A stretch of DNA of 60,424 nucleotides. It comes from Clostridia bacterium (GTDB lineage Bacteria > Bacillota > Clostridia > Oscillospirales > CAG-272). This document shows, in pieces, positions 27,897 to 36,315 of the stretch. The translations under genes and the position numbers were made by a program. How positions within the stretch are numbered: the stretch's first letter is position 1; the number at the start of each line of letters is the position of its first letter. The DNA lies in the NCBI GenBank assembly GCA_017411745.1, contig JAFQPM010000024.1, forward strand, positions 1 through 60,424, written 5' to 3'. The notes under the pieces are model-generated. The model saw only the letters and a list, made by a program, of their open reading frames with translations. It did not search any database and had not been told where the DNA came from.

Positions 27897-28790
27897 TCAT
27901 ACCAACCCATATTCTTTTAGTATCGCTTCGAGCTTATCTCGGTTTTTCTCCCCAATCTCACACATAGGAAGTCGCATTTCGGCAGAGCATAGCCCCATAA
28001 GTGAGAGCGCTGTTTTGACGGGTATAGGATTGACCTCGCAGAACATCATTTTCATCAGTTTTAAATACTTTTCGTGCAGACGGCGGCATCCCATAATGTC
28101 GCCGTCAAACCATTTGTTGCAAAGGTTGGTCATTTCGCGGGGAATGATATTTGATACGACAGATATCACACCCTTGCCGCCAAGCGCAAGCAGAGGCAGT
28201 GTCTGATCGTCGTTTCCCGAGTACACGTCAAGATCATCACCGCACTCTGCGATAAGCTCCGCAATAGCCGAGATGTTCCCCGATGCCTCCTTTACGGCAA
28301 CTATATTTTCGTGCTTTGCAAGCTCGTGGTACACGGGCATCGTTATATTACAGCATGTGCGTGTCGGCACGTTGTAGGGAATGATAGGACAGCGCGCCTC
28401 GTCGGCGATCTTTAGATAGCTTTTGATCAGACCGCGCTCGGTCGCTTTGTTGTAATATGGCGTAACGACGAGCAAGGCATCGTAGCCGAGCTCCGAGGCA
28501 AAACGCGACATTTGAACTGCGTGCAGAGTATCGTTAGACCCCGTGCCCGCTATCATTGGCACTCTGCCGTCGGCCTTTTCGAGCGCAAATTGCAAAATCG
28601 CCTTATGTTCATCGTCTGAAAGAGTACAGCTTTCTCCCGTCGTGCCGCATATAACCAAAGCGTCAATGCCGCTATTTATTTGAAATTCGATAAGCTTGCC
28701 CAGACTTATGTAGTCAATCTCTCCGTTCAATATTGGAGTCACAAGCGCGGTCGCAACACCCGCAAATATGCTTTTTTTATTTTTGCTCAT
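27897..28790 (-). CDS. dapA: 4-hydroxy-tetrahydrodipicolinate synthase
   Basis: 297 aa from ATG 28790, preceded by AAAGGGGAT; upstream in-frame codons are non-coding. It condenses pyruvate with aspartate semialdehyde, the first committed step to diaminopimelate and lysine, and to dipicolinate in spore formers. GTTGES lies at 49-54, the YY pair at 112-113 and the Schiff-base Lys at K167 (KEASG). The gene stands alone, without other dap genes. Confidence 0.95.
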   Translation of the reverse strand: MSKNKKSIFAGVATALVTPILNGEIDYISLGKLIEFQINSGIDALVICGTTGESCTLSDDEHKAILQFALEKADGRVPMIAGTGSNDTLHAVQMSRFASELGYDALLVVTPYYNKATERGLIKSYLKIADEARCPIIPYNVPTRTCCNITMPVYHELAKHENIVAVKEASGNISAIAELIAECGDDLDVYSGNDDQTLPLLALGGKGVISVVSNIIPREMTNLCNKWFDGDIMGCRRLHEKYLKLMKMMFCEVNPIPVKTALSLMGLCSAEMRLPMCEIGEKNRDKLEAILKEYGLV

Positions 28791-28830
28791 AAAATATCCC
28801 CCTTTAAAGCTAAAAATGTGTGTTTTTGTA

Positions 28831-28859
28831 TTGCAAACAAGGCGTGTCTGTGGTATAAT
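28831..28859 (+). promoter_or_regulatory. Promoter of queA
   Basis: TTGCAA, 17 nt, TATAAT preceded by TGTGG. Confidence 0.78.
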
Positions 28860-28936
28860 CATAATGAATAATTATGTATTAAAAATATATGCCTTTCGCG
28901 GCGGTTTCGTCACGGAATGGCGGTCTTGGAGCAAAA

Positions 28937-30025
28937 ATGAACGAAGAAAAAAAGGTAATTATAAACGAAAAAACCCCCACCGATCTGCTCACGGCGGATT
29001 TTGACTACTATCTGCCCGAGGAGCTTATCGCCCAACACCCCGCAGAGAAGCGCGACCACAGTCGCCTTATGGTGCTTGACAGAGCAGAAAACACCATAGA
29101 GCATAAGCATTTTTACGATATCCTTGATTACATAAACCCCGAGGATGTGCTCGTCGTCAATGATTCCAAGGTCATTCCTGCCCGAATCTACGGTCACGTC
29201 GAGGGCAGAGAGGAGGCGCTCACCGAGCTGCTTTTGCTCCGTCAGGGCGAGCTTGATACATGGGAGTGTCTCGTCAAGCCGGGCAAACGCGCGAGGATTG
29301 GAATGAAGCAGGTTTTTGGTAACGGCGCGCTTGTCGGCGAGGTCAAGGAGATAACCGAGGAGGGCAACCGCCTTATCAAATTTGACTATGACAAAGAAAA
29401 GTACGAAAACATATACAACGTGCTTCACGAGATAGGACTTATGCCCCTGCCGCCCTACATAACCGAGCAGCTTCGGGACAAGAGCCGCTATCAGACCGTC
29501 TACGCAAGAGAAAACGGCTCGGCGGCAGCACCCACGGCAGGATTGCATTTTACCGAGGAATTGCTAGCGAAGCTTAAAGAAAAAGGAGTTGCAATAGCTC
29601 CCGTAATGCTCCATGTCGGACTTGGCACGTTCCGTCCCGTAAAGGCAGACAGACTTGACGAGCACGTGATGCACACCGAGTTTTTCTCGGTATCAAAGGA
29701 GAGCGCAGACCTTATCAACTCCCGTCGCGCCGCGGGCGGACGAGTCATCTGCGTTGGCACAACCTCCTGCCGTACGCTTGAGAGCGCCTCGGACGATAAG
29801 GGTATAGTTCATGCAATGAGCGCCGACACGGGAATTTTCATCTATCCGGGATATAAGTTCAAGGCGGTCGATGCCCTTATTACAAACTTCCATTTGCCGC
29901 AGAGTACCCTTATAATGCTCGTTTCAGCCCTCTACGACAGAGAGCACGTTATGGAAGCTTACAAAACCGCAGTTGAAGAAAAATACAGATTTTTCTCATT
30001 CGGCGATGCCATGTTTATCCAATAA
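28937..30025 (+). CDS. queA: S-adenosylmethionine:tRNA ribosyltransferase-isomerase
   Basis: 362 aa from ATG 28937, five bases after TTGGAG. It transfers the ribosyl part of SAM to preQ1 in tRNA, the step to epoxyqueuosine. Family segments are [27 protein letters not shown] and the C-terminal NFHLPQSTL. The other queuosine genes are not adjacent. A lipoprotein gene follows 39 bp later. Confidence 0.97.
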   Translation: MNEEKKVIINEKTPTDLLTADFDYYLPEELIAQHPAEKRDHSRLMVLDRAENTIEHKHFYDILDYINPEDVLVVNDSKVIPARIYGHVEGREEALTELLLLRQGELDTWECLVKPGKRARIGMKQVFGNGALVGEVKEITEEGNRLIKFDYDKEKYENIYNVLHEIGLMPLPPYITEQLRDKSRYQTVYARENGSAAAPTAGLHFTEELLAKLKEKGVAIAPVMLHVGLGTFRPVKADRLDEHVMHTEFFSVSKESADLINSRRAAGGRVICVGTTSCRTLESASDDKGIVHAMSADTGIFIYPGYKFKAVDALITNFHLPQSTLIMLVSALYDREHVMEAYKTAVEEKYRFFSFGDAMFIQ

Positions 30026-30064
30026 TCGACATAGTCCGACAGTTAAAAACAGGAGGTTTATTGT

Positions 30065-30703
30065 ATGAAAAAGGTTATATTGATCCTAACAGCTTTGATT
30101 CTTTGCATATCAATGGTTTCTTGTGATGGTGCTTCAAAATCCGTGCTCGACAAAGGCGATGAGATCGTTTCGCTTGTTTCCGAAATGGTGAAAAGCGATG
30201 AATATGCCAATATAATGTTTAACAATATCAGTGCATACGATGAGCTGCTATCCGAAATCAAAGCGACAGATTTTTCAAAGATTACTGCTATTTATGAGAT
30301 TGAGATTTCTCAAGACGAGCTGATTGAATTGTTGGCGTCGAACAATGGAGAGATTGATAAGCTCCCAAAATCTTTGAAAGATAGACTCGTTCAGGGCTTA
30401 GGGTCTTCGCTGGTCTCTCGCATCAATTCCCAAGCAGGCACCGATGAGCTTGTGATATCTTCGGTTTTTAATGCAAGCAAGTGCTTTGTCGACAAAAGCA
30501 TAAAGGGAAATCAATACCTGCTGTACGTTTTCGAATCGGGGTATTCTATGCTAATATCATTTACACCTCACGAGGACGGGGCTGTCACGGCATCGGGAAG
30601 TTTGATCCTGAATGATACTTTAAAGTTCGACACAGCAGACGAGGTAGAATCCTCATTCATGGTTTTGGGAATCAAAACGATCAACGCGACGAAATTAAAA
30701 TAA
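30065..30703 (+). CDS. Small lipoprotein of unknown function
   Basis: 212 aa; AGGAGG lies eight bases before the ATG. The signal MKKVILILTALIL ends in lipobox MVSC, so it should be lipid-anchored outside the membrane. The mature part is acidic and helical, followed by beta-like segments near the C-terminus. It shares style, but no obvious sequence, with the lipoprotein at 16140. Placed between queA and an MBL-fold gene without recognisable functional link. Confidence 0.78.
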   Translation: MKKVILILTALILCISMVSCDGASKSVLDKGDEIVSLVSEMVKSDEYANIMFNNISAYDELLSEIKATDFSKITAIYEIEISQDELIELLASNNGEIDKLPKSLKDRLVQGLGSSLVSRINSQAGTDELVISSVFNASKCFVDKSIKGNQYLLYVFESGYSMLISFTPHEDGAVTASGSLILNDTLKFDTADEVESSFMVLGIKTINATKLK

Positions 30704-30722
30704 ACACCAAAAGAGGTTTATT

Positions 30723-31550
30723 ATGAACAACGCAATCCACCTTCTGCATTCCCAAACTCCGATACAAATGGAGAGCTTTATAATAACGACCGCAGATGGC
30801 AAGATAATAGCGATCGACGGCGGTCACCGTGAGGACGCGAGATATTTCGTCAACTACCTCAAAAAGCTGACGGGAGAGGAAAGACCGCGTATCGACGCAT
30901 GGTTTCTCACCCACTCGCACAAGGACCACGTCAGCGCGTTCTTTGAGGTCGTACAAAATATGAGCGACGAGGTCGAGATAGGCAAGGTTTATTATAATTT
31001 TCCGTCGGCGCAGTTCTTGTTGAGAGGACACGATCGCAACGCGGCAAAAACCGCGGAGGAGTTTTACAGCCTTTTGCCGCTTTTCGCAAACAAAGCTTGT
31101 ATAGTCTCGGGCGGCGACACCTACGAGATCGGAGATGCGAAAATAGAGATACTTTACACCACCGATCCCGAGATCACTTCAAACGTCACCAACAACTCGT
31201 CAACCGTCTTCAAAATGACGCTTGGAGGCAAGACCGCGCTTTTCCTTGCCGATTGCGGCGCAGAGGCGGGCAACAAGATACTTGCGAAATATGCAGGCAC
31301 CGATATGCTTGACTGCGATATCTGTCAGATGGCGCACCACGGTCAGCAGGGAGTCACAAGAGAATTTTACGAGGCGGTCAGACCCGAGATCTGCCTTTGG
31401 TGCACACCGAGGTGGCTCTGGGAAAACGACGCGGGTAAGGGATTTAATACCCACGTTTTCAAAACCGTCGAGGTCCGCGAATGGATGGAAGAGCTGGGTG
31501 TGAAAAAGAATTATATTGATATGGACGGAACACAGATATGTCCGCTTTAA
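30723..31550 (+). CDS. Metallo-beta-lactamase-fold hydrolase
   Basis: 275 aa; AGAGG lies seven bases before the ATG. The metal site is THSHKDH (63-69, HxHxDH) with a later DCG and AHHGQ, the ComEC-C-terminal-like arrangement. The family includes nucleases and phosphodiesterases. The C-terminus overlaps miaA by 13 bp, so the two are translationally coupled. A nucleic-acid substrate is plausible but not shown. Confidence 0.85.
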   Translation: MNNAIHLLHSQTPIQMESFIITTADGKIIAIDGGHREDARYFVNYLKKLTGEERPRIDAWFLTHSHKDHVSAFFEVVQNMSDEVEIGKVYYNFPSAQFLLRGHDRNAAKTAEEFYSLLPLFANKACIVSGGDTYEIGDAKIEILYTTDPEITSNVTNNSSTVFKMTLGGKTALFLADCGAEAGNKILAKYAGTDMLDCDICQMAHHGQQGVTREFYEAVRPEICLWCTPRWLWENDAGKGFNTHVFKTVEVREWMEELGVKKNYIDMDGTQICPL

Positions 31551-32494
31551 ACGAACAAAAAATTAAGATAATTGCGGTCACTGGACCCACAGCGTCGGGC
31601 AAGACCGCGCTTGCAATAGAGCTCGCAAAGCGACTTGGAGGCGAGATAATCTCCTGCGACTCTATGCAGATATATCGCACAATGGATATCGGCACGGCAA
31701 AGCCCACAAAGGAAGAGCTCGCCGAGGTGCCTCACCATCTCATCGACGTATTGCCTCCCGACGCACCCTACTCATGCTCGGATTACGTCAAGGATGCAGA
31801 GCAGGCGGTTGAGGATATAATTTCTCGCGGTAAGCTGCCGATATTTTGCGGCGGCACGGGACTTTATCTCGATCGATTTTTGCGCGGCGGCAACGACGAC
31901 GGCGCGGCTTGCGACGATGAGCTTCGTAAAGAATTAAAACGCTTTGTCGACGAAAACGGCGCCGATGCGCTCTACGCGCGCCTTGTAGAGCTCGACCCCG
32001 AAGCTGCGGCAACGATACATAAAAACAACGTTAAAAGAGTTATGCGTGCCGTCGAGATCTGCCTTGTAACAGGTCAGAAAAAGAGCGAGATAGATAAGAA
32101 AAACTCCGAAATAGTCGATAAATACGACCATAAGGTAATAACCCTCGCATTCCAAAACCGAGAGCTGCTTTACGAAAGAATAGAGCGCAGAGTCGATCTT
32201 ATGATCGAGCAGGGCTTGCTCGATGAAACCAAGCGGCTCATGGACGATGGCGTTTTCGAGCGATCGCAGACCGCCGCACAGGCGATCGGATATAAGGAAT
32301 TGCTCCCATATCTTCGCGGCGAGGATAGCCTTGAAAATTGTGTCGAGGAGCTCAAAAAAGCGACTCGTCGCTACGCGAAAAGACAGACCACGTGGTTTTC
32401 GGGCAAGGACTACGCGCATAAGGTCTACGTCGACGACGGAAATAGTTTAAAAACATTTGAAGATATTGTAAATATTTCGATAAAACTCTTTTAA
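31538..32494 (+). CDS. miaA: tRNA dimethylallyltransferase
   Basis: 318 aa. It prenylates A37 of tRNAs reading U-starting codons. The P-loop GPTASGKT lies at 16-23, and DSMQIYR, GGTGLY and the C-terminal KRQTTWF match MiaA. The start overlaps the MBL gene and has no strong ribosome site of its own, so it probably relies on coupling. Confidence 0.96.
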   Translation: MSALNEQKIKIIAVTGPTASGKTALAIELAKRLGGEIISCDSMQIYRTMDIGTAKPTKEELAEVPHHLIDVLPPDAPYSCSDYVKDAEQAVEDIISRGKLPIFCGGTGLYLDRFLRGGNDDGAACDDELRKELKRFVDENGADALYARLVELDPEAAATIHKNNVKRVMRAVEICLVTGQKKSEIDKKNSEIVDKYDHKVITLAFQNRELLYERIERRVDLMIEQGLLDETKRLMDDGVFERSQTAAQAIGYKELLPYLRGEDSLENCVEELKKATRRYAKRQTTWFSGKDYAHKVYVDDGNSLKTFEDIVNISIKLF

Positions 32495-32517
32495 TAAAGA
32501 TGGTTTTATGTTATAAT
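32489..32517 (+). promoter_or_regulatory. Possible promoter of the HlyD-ylm-ileS cluster
   Basis: TATAAT at 32512-32517 is clear; the matching -35 (TTTTAA, 17 nt upstream) is weak. Confidence 0.45.
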
Positions 32518-32564
32518 CAATATATATGTTCAAAAATGCGGCAATGTAAAGAGGGAAAAGAAAA

Positions 32565-33845
32565 GTGAGAAAGGCAAAAGGAGCAAGGGTATATAAGCAA
32601 TCCGTTGTAAACGTTGTGATCCTTTTGGTCATTTTCGCTTTGTTTACGTATTTAGCAGTGCAGTTTGCACAGAATTTTTCTTCCTCTGTGTCGACCCAAC
32701 GCGCGCAAAAGGTCACAGATACGGAATTTGTGTATTTGGATGGTTACGTTTTCAGAAACGAGTCGGTCATATCAATGGCTGTCGATGGCGTGTGTGACTA
32801 TTTTGTAGAAGACGGAGAGCGAGTCGGAGTACATCAGATTTACGCTGCGTTTTACTCTATGGAAGGACAGTCCCGAGATAAGATATCCGAGACCCAATCA
32901 AAGATCAACGACCTTTCGGGACGCATCGAAAGATTGAACACGGGTGCGTCGGTGAGTGGCGCTGTATCGGGAATGGCTCACGTCAATCAGACCTTGTCAA
33001 CGTCGTATTATTCTTACGTGGATTCTGTTCTTAAAGGAGATTTCATATCGGCAGACAGTCACGGCGAGCTTGTGCTCGGAGCGCTTGTTAATTATTCCGT
33101 AATAACGGGCAGGGATGGTGTTGCCGAAAGCATAACGTCGTCGCTGAAAAAAGAAAAGCAGGATCTGCTCGACGACATCGGAGCTTCGGGCGAGCCTCTC
33201 GTCAGCGAAGAAGGATTTTATTTCTTCCGCGATACCGACGGATATGAAAACATTTTCAACACGGCAGCGTTGGACGGCCTGACTCCCGAAGGACTTGAAG
33301 ATCTTGTGAAAAACAAAGCTGAAAAACACGGTGCAGAGGTAATAGGCAGATCGGTACATAGCACAAATTGGTATATCGCCCTGCCTGCTGACGAAGCGAC
33401 CTGCTTGTTGTTCTCGCTTGGCTTCAACTACGAGATCACCTTTGCAGGAGAGGGCAATAAGACCATACCGATGACTCTTGAGAATATATGCATAGATGAA
33501 CACGGTGACGGTTATCTGCTTTTTTCAAGCAGGGATCTGTCCGCGGCAGGCAACTTTGACCGCGATCAGAGCGTAAAGATCAAGATGGGAACGGTTTCTG
33601 GATATAAAGTTCCGTCGGACGCGTTAACTGCGGTAAACGGAGAAAGAGGAGTTTATATTCTCGTTGGAAACGTGGTCAATTTCAGAAGAGTAATGGTCAT
33701 AGGCGAGGGACACGGATATTACGTCGTTGCCACCTATGAGGATGCACAATCAGAGGGAAGTATCAGCAGTACCCCGTATTTGAATATAAACGACCTGATA
33801 ATCACGTCAGGAAACGACCTGTATGACGGAAAGTTGATTGATTAA
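32565..33845 (+). CDS. HlyD-like membrane-anchored adaptor protein
   Basis: 426 aa, GTG start, AGAGGG upstream. One N-terminal membrane helix (about 14-34) is followed by a long extracytoplasmic part with a biotinyl-lipoyl-like segment split by a helical region (about 100-230). The C-terminal beta segments resemble HlyD-type adaptors. Such proteins normally pair with a transporter; none is adjacent. It ends against ylmE, at the head of the division cluster, and may be a structural envelope factor and not an efflux part. Confidence 0.72.
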   Translation: MRKAKGARVYKQSVVNVVILLVIFALFTYLAVQFAQNFSSSVSTQRAQKVTDTEFVYLDGYVFRNESVISMAVDGVCDYFVEDGERVGVHQIYAAFYSMEGQSRDKISETQSKINDLSGRIERLNTGASVSGAVSGMAHVNQTLSTSYYSYVDSVLKGDFISADSHGELVLGALVNYSVITGRDGVAESITSSLKKEKQDLLDDIGASGEPLVSEEGFYFFRDTDGYENIFNTAALDGLTPEGLEDLVKNKAEKHGAEVIGRSVHSTNWYIALPADEATCLLFSLGFNYEITFAGEGNKTIPMTLENICIDEHGDGYLLFSSRDLSAAGNFDRDQSVKIKMGTVSGYKVPSDALTAVNGERGVYILVGNVVNFRRVMVIGEGHGYYVVATYEDAQSEGSISSTPYLNINDLIITSGNDLYDGKLID

Positions 33846-33846
33846 A

Positions 33847-34554
33847 ATGGATTTGGCAGTTAACTATTCATATCTCGACGAAAACGTTGAGAAAATAAAA
33901 GATAAAATATCGGCAGCAGCAAAAAGAGCCGAAAGACAAGAGAACGAGGTCGTTCTTATGTCGGCAGTCAAGAGCGCTACTGTCGAGGAAATAAATTATA
34001 TACATAAATCGCTCGGTATCAACGACGTCGGTGAAAACCGTGTTCAGCAGCTGCTTGAGCGCTGGGATAAGTTGGATAGAGAGAATTTGAGAGTTCACTT
34101 TATCGGCTCACTCCAGACCAATAAGGTCAAGTATATAATCGATAAGGTGTATATGATACACTCGCTTGACTCCGAAAAACTCGCGTCCGAGATAGACAAG
34201 CAAGCAAAGAAGCACGGCATAGTGGCAAACGTGCTTGTCGAGATAAATTCTGGTAGCGAGGAAAGCAAGGGCGGAATAGCGTGCGAGGATGCCGAGAGCT
34301 TTTGCTTGAGCCTTGCAAGATTTGAAAATATCAAGCTTTGCGGATTTATGACTATGGCGCCCAGATGCGAAAATAAAGAGGACTATTATCCGTATTTCCG
34401 CAAAACGAAAGAAGTCGCAGAATATATTTGGAATAACGCCCTCGGACACAGTGGCAAGCCCATAATTTCGATGGGAATGTCGGAAAGCTATGAGGAAGCG
34501 ATAGAATGCGGCGCAACGATGATCCGCGTCGGCAGAAGTATGTTCGCTAAATAA
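33847..34554 (+). CDS. ylmE: YggS/YlmE-family PLP homeostasis protein
   Basis: 235 aa from ATG 33847. A TTG at 33838 with GGAAAG four bases upstream is an alternative start that would overlap the HlyD-like gene by 8 bp. Signature segments are the PLP Lys in AVKSA, GENRVQ, HFIGSLQTNK and the C-terminal SMGMSESYEEAI with RVGRSMF. The family buffers pyridoxal phosphate. It is the usual first member of the ylm cluster. Confidence 0.93.
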   Translation: MDLAVNYSYLDENVEKIKDKISAAAKRAERQENEVVLMSAVKSATVEEINYIHKSLGINDVGENRVQQLLERWDKLDRENLRVHFIGSLQTNKVKYIIDKVYMIHSLDSEKLASEIDKQAKKHGIVANVLVEINSGSEESKGGIACEDAESFCLSLARFENIKLCGFMTMAPRCENKEDYYPYFRKTKEVAEYIWNNALGHSGKPIISMGMSESYEEAIECGATMIRVGRSMFAK

Positions 34555-34609
34555 GAGAAAAATAAATTCTAAATACATCGGCTAATGCCTAAAAAAGAAA
34601 GGGAAAATT

Positions 34610-35113
34610 ATGGAAAAACCTTGGTGGATGAAAAAGAAAAATGAACCCGCAACCGATTACGACGAAGATTACGACAGCATGTATTACGGAAAGACCGATC
34701 CCGACGAGGAATCCGACGAGGTTGAGTCTGACGCGGATCAGACCGTTGGAGTAGAGGAAGACGGCGATATTTCCGAGGTAAGAGTAGCTTGGTCGGAGGA
34801 GGATGCACAGGCAGTAGCCGAAGTGGAGCCTCTTCGCAAAAAGACCTTTACTCCCAAGACCTGCCAGGATAGCCGCGCAATAGTTGAAGCGTACAGAGAG
34901 GGCAAGGTAGTCGTTATCTGCGTAGAGGAGCTCAACAAGGAAAACTTCCTTCGTTTGTTCGACTACGTAATGGGCGCAGTTCACGCGCTTGACGGCGAGC
35001 TTAGCCGAATCGACAGAGATACCGTGGTTCTTTTGCCCTACGGTACGGAAGAGGATATTGATATAGACGAGCTTGAGGAAGAGTTCGACGAAGAGATCGA
35101 AGAAAACGAGTGA
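34610..35113 (+). CDS. sepF: Cell division protein SepF
   Basis: 167 aa; GAAAGGG precedes the ATG. A short basic N-terminal helix able to touch the membrane is followed by a long acidic linker (15-75) and the compact SepF domain (about 80-155), with the SRAIVEAYREGKVVVI and MGAVHALDGEL segments. SepF anchors FtsZ filaments. Position between ylmE and ylmG is the standard one. Confidence 0.95.
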   Translation: MEKPWWMKKKNEPATDYDEDYDSMYYGKTDPDEESDEVESDADQTVGVEEDGDISEVRVAWSEEDAQAVAEVEPLRKKTFTPKTCQDSRAIVEAYREGKVVVICVEELNKENFLRLFDYVMGAVHALDGELSRIDRDTVVLLPYGTEEDIDIDELEEEFDEEIEENE

Positions 35114-35133
35114 TTTTCGGGGGGAGTTCCCCA

Positions 35134-35175
35134 ATGAGTAAAAATACGCCAAGAGCCTCAAGAGAATGGAGATAG
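35134..35175 (+). CDS. Possible 13-codon leader peptide overlapping ylmG
   Basis: An ATG at 35134 follows GGGGGGAG and reads 13 codons (MSKNTPRASREWR) to TAG at 35173-35175, ten bases into ylmG, which itself has no good ribosome site. GGGG at 35120 and CCCC at 35129 could fold into a hairpin hiding the ribosome site. The peptide may deliver ribosomes to ylmG. Confidence 0.35.
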   Translation: MSKNTPRASREWR

Positions 35176-35459
35176 ATACGTTGTTGCCTGAGCCTTTATA
35201 CGTTTTGGTCAGTTTCGTTATTATTTTTCTTGAAGTCATCTCTTTTGCGATGACCATAAGAGCGATACTGAGCTGGATATTTGAGCCCGAGGGAAAGTTT
35301 TTTCACTTTCTTTTCGTGCTTACGGAGCCGGCGATCATGCCGTTGCGTAAATTGTTTTACAAAATGAACTGGTTTCAAGGGATCCCCGTCGACGTGTCGT
35401 ATGGGTTTACGTATATTGCTATCTTTCTCTTGCAGATGATCTTGAACTCGTTCTTGTAA
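35166..35459 (+). CDS. ylmG: YggT/YlmG-family membrane protein
   Basis: 97 aa with two membrane helices (about 10-35 and 75-97) and the conserved loop FEPEGKFFHFLFVLTEP followed by PLRKLF. Members of the family act in division and membrane organisation. Its ATG lacks a normal ribosome site, so translation may depend on the overlapping upstream frame. It ends three bases before ylmH. Confidence 0.92.
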   Translation: MEIDTLLPEPLYVLVSFVIIFLEVISFAMTIRAILSWIFEPEGKFFHFLFVLTEPAIMPLRKLFYKMNWFQGIPVDVSYGFTYIAIFLLQMILNSFL

Positions 35460-35462
35460 GCT

Positions 35463-36272
35463 ATGAAATTAAATATTACAGATGCACAAAAGCTTCTCGC
35501 GTCAAGAGCCGAAGATTATTTAAGAACGGCAGACCGCGGGGAGCTTGTGTGCGGAAATTTTCTGACTCCCTCTGAGGCGGCGTATGTTGCCGTTTGTATG
35601 AAAGAGCTTGGAGCGCAGGACAGATTTTTTCTATTTGGCGGATATAAAGAAGCCGAACGAAAGCGACTTTTTGTTTTGCCTTCTTTTCTGTCGGATATTG
35701 ACGGAGAGTCCGAGGAAAAGGCGAGAGCTTATTTTCCCGATGATCTTTCCAACTCGATCAAAGCGGTCAAGATACAGGGTAGCGGATACCGCACTCTTTT
35801 TCACAGAGATTATCTCGGCTCGCTTTTGGCGTTAGGGATAGAGCGCACCTCACTTGGAGATATTGCCGTTTTGGACGATCACAGCGCGGTTTTGTTCTGC
35901 ACCGATAAGATATTCGATTTTCTGCTTGCAAGCATCGACCGAGTTGCCTCGGACAAAGTCACGGCAAGTGAGTATGCCAACATCTCGGAGCTTGAGGTCA
36001 AAAGGGAATATTTACCGATCTCTGACACCGTAGCGTCAAATCGGCTTGACTGCATAATCGGTGCTTTGACAAATCTTTCGAGAGAAAAAGCGCAGACGGC
36101 TATAAAAAGCGGACTTTGCGAGGTCAATTATCTGCCCGAGGACAGATGTGACCTTTCACTGAGTATCCCGAGCACTATAAGCGTGCGCGGATACGGAAAA
36201 TACGACGTTCTCTCCTTCGATGGAGAGACGAAAAAGGGCAGACTTCGTATGACTGCCCGAAAATACGTTTGA
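35463..36272 (+). CDS. ylmH: YlmH family S4-domain RNA-binding protein
   Basis: 269 aa. The N-terminal part matches YlmH (FLTPSEAAYV, FFLFGGYKEAERK), and the C-terminal 70 residues form an S4 RNA-binding domain (SNRLDCIIGALTNLSREKA). Recent work links YlmH to recycling of peptidyl-tRNA on 50S subunits. In many Firmicutes divIVA follows; here ileS starts 43 bp downstream and divIVA is missing. Confidence 0.93.
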   Translation: MKLNITDAQKLLASRAEDYLRTADRGELVCGNFLTPSEAAYVAVCMKELGAQDRFFLFGGYKEAERKRLFVLPSFLSDIDGESEEKARAYFPDDLSNSIKAVKIQGSGYRTLFHRDYLGSLLALGIERTSLGDIAVLDDHSAVLFCTDKIFDFLLASIDRVASDKVTASEYANISELEVKREYLPISDTVASNRLDCIIGALTNLSREKAQTAIKSGLCEVNYLPEDRCDLSLSIPSTISVRGYGKYDVLSFDGETKKGRLRMTARKYV

Positions 36273-36315
36273 TTACAAATAAAATCTATATACATTTAAA
36301 TTTTGGAGAACTATT

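Noticed and set aside
28885..28936. Fourth copy of the hairpin leader before queA
   Set aside because: GCGGCGG and GGAATGGCGG words occur, but order, pairing and distance to the start do not match the other three.
36273..36315. T-box leader for ileS (also checked for aspS and asnS)
   Set aside because: The T-box core sequence is absent and the gaps before these genes are too short.
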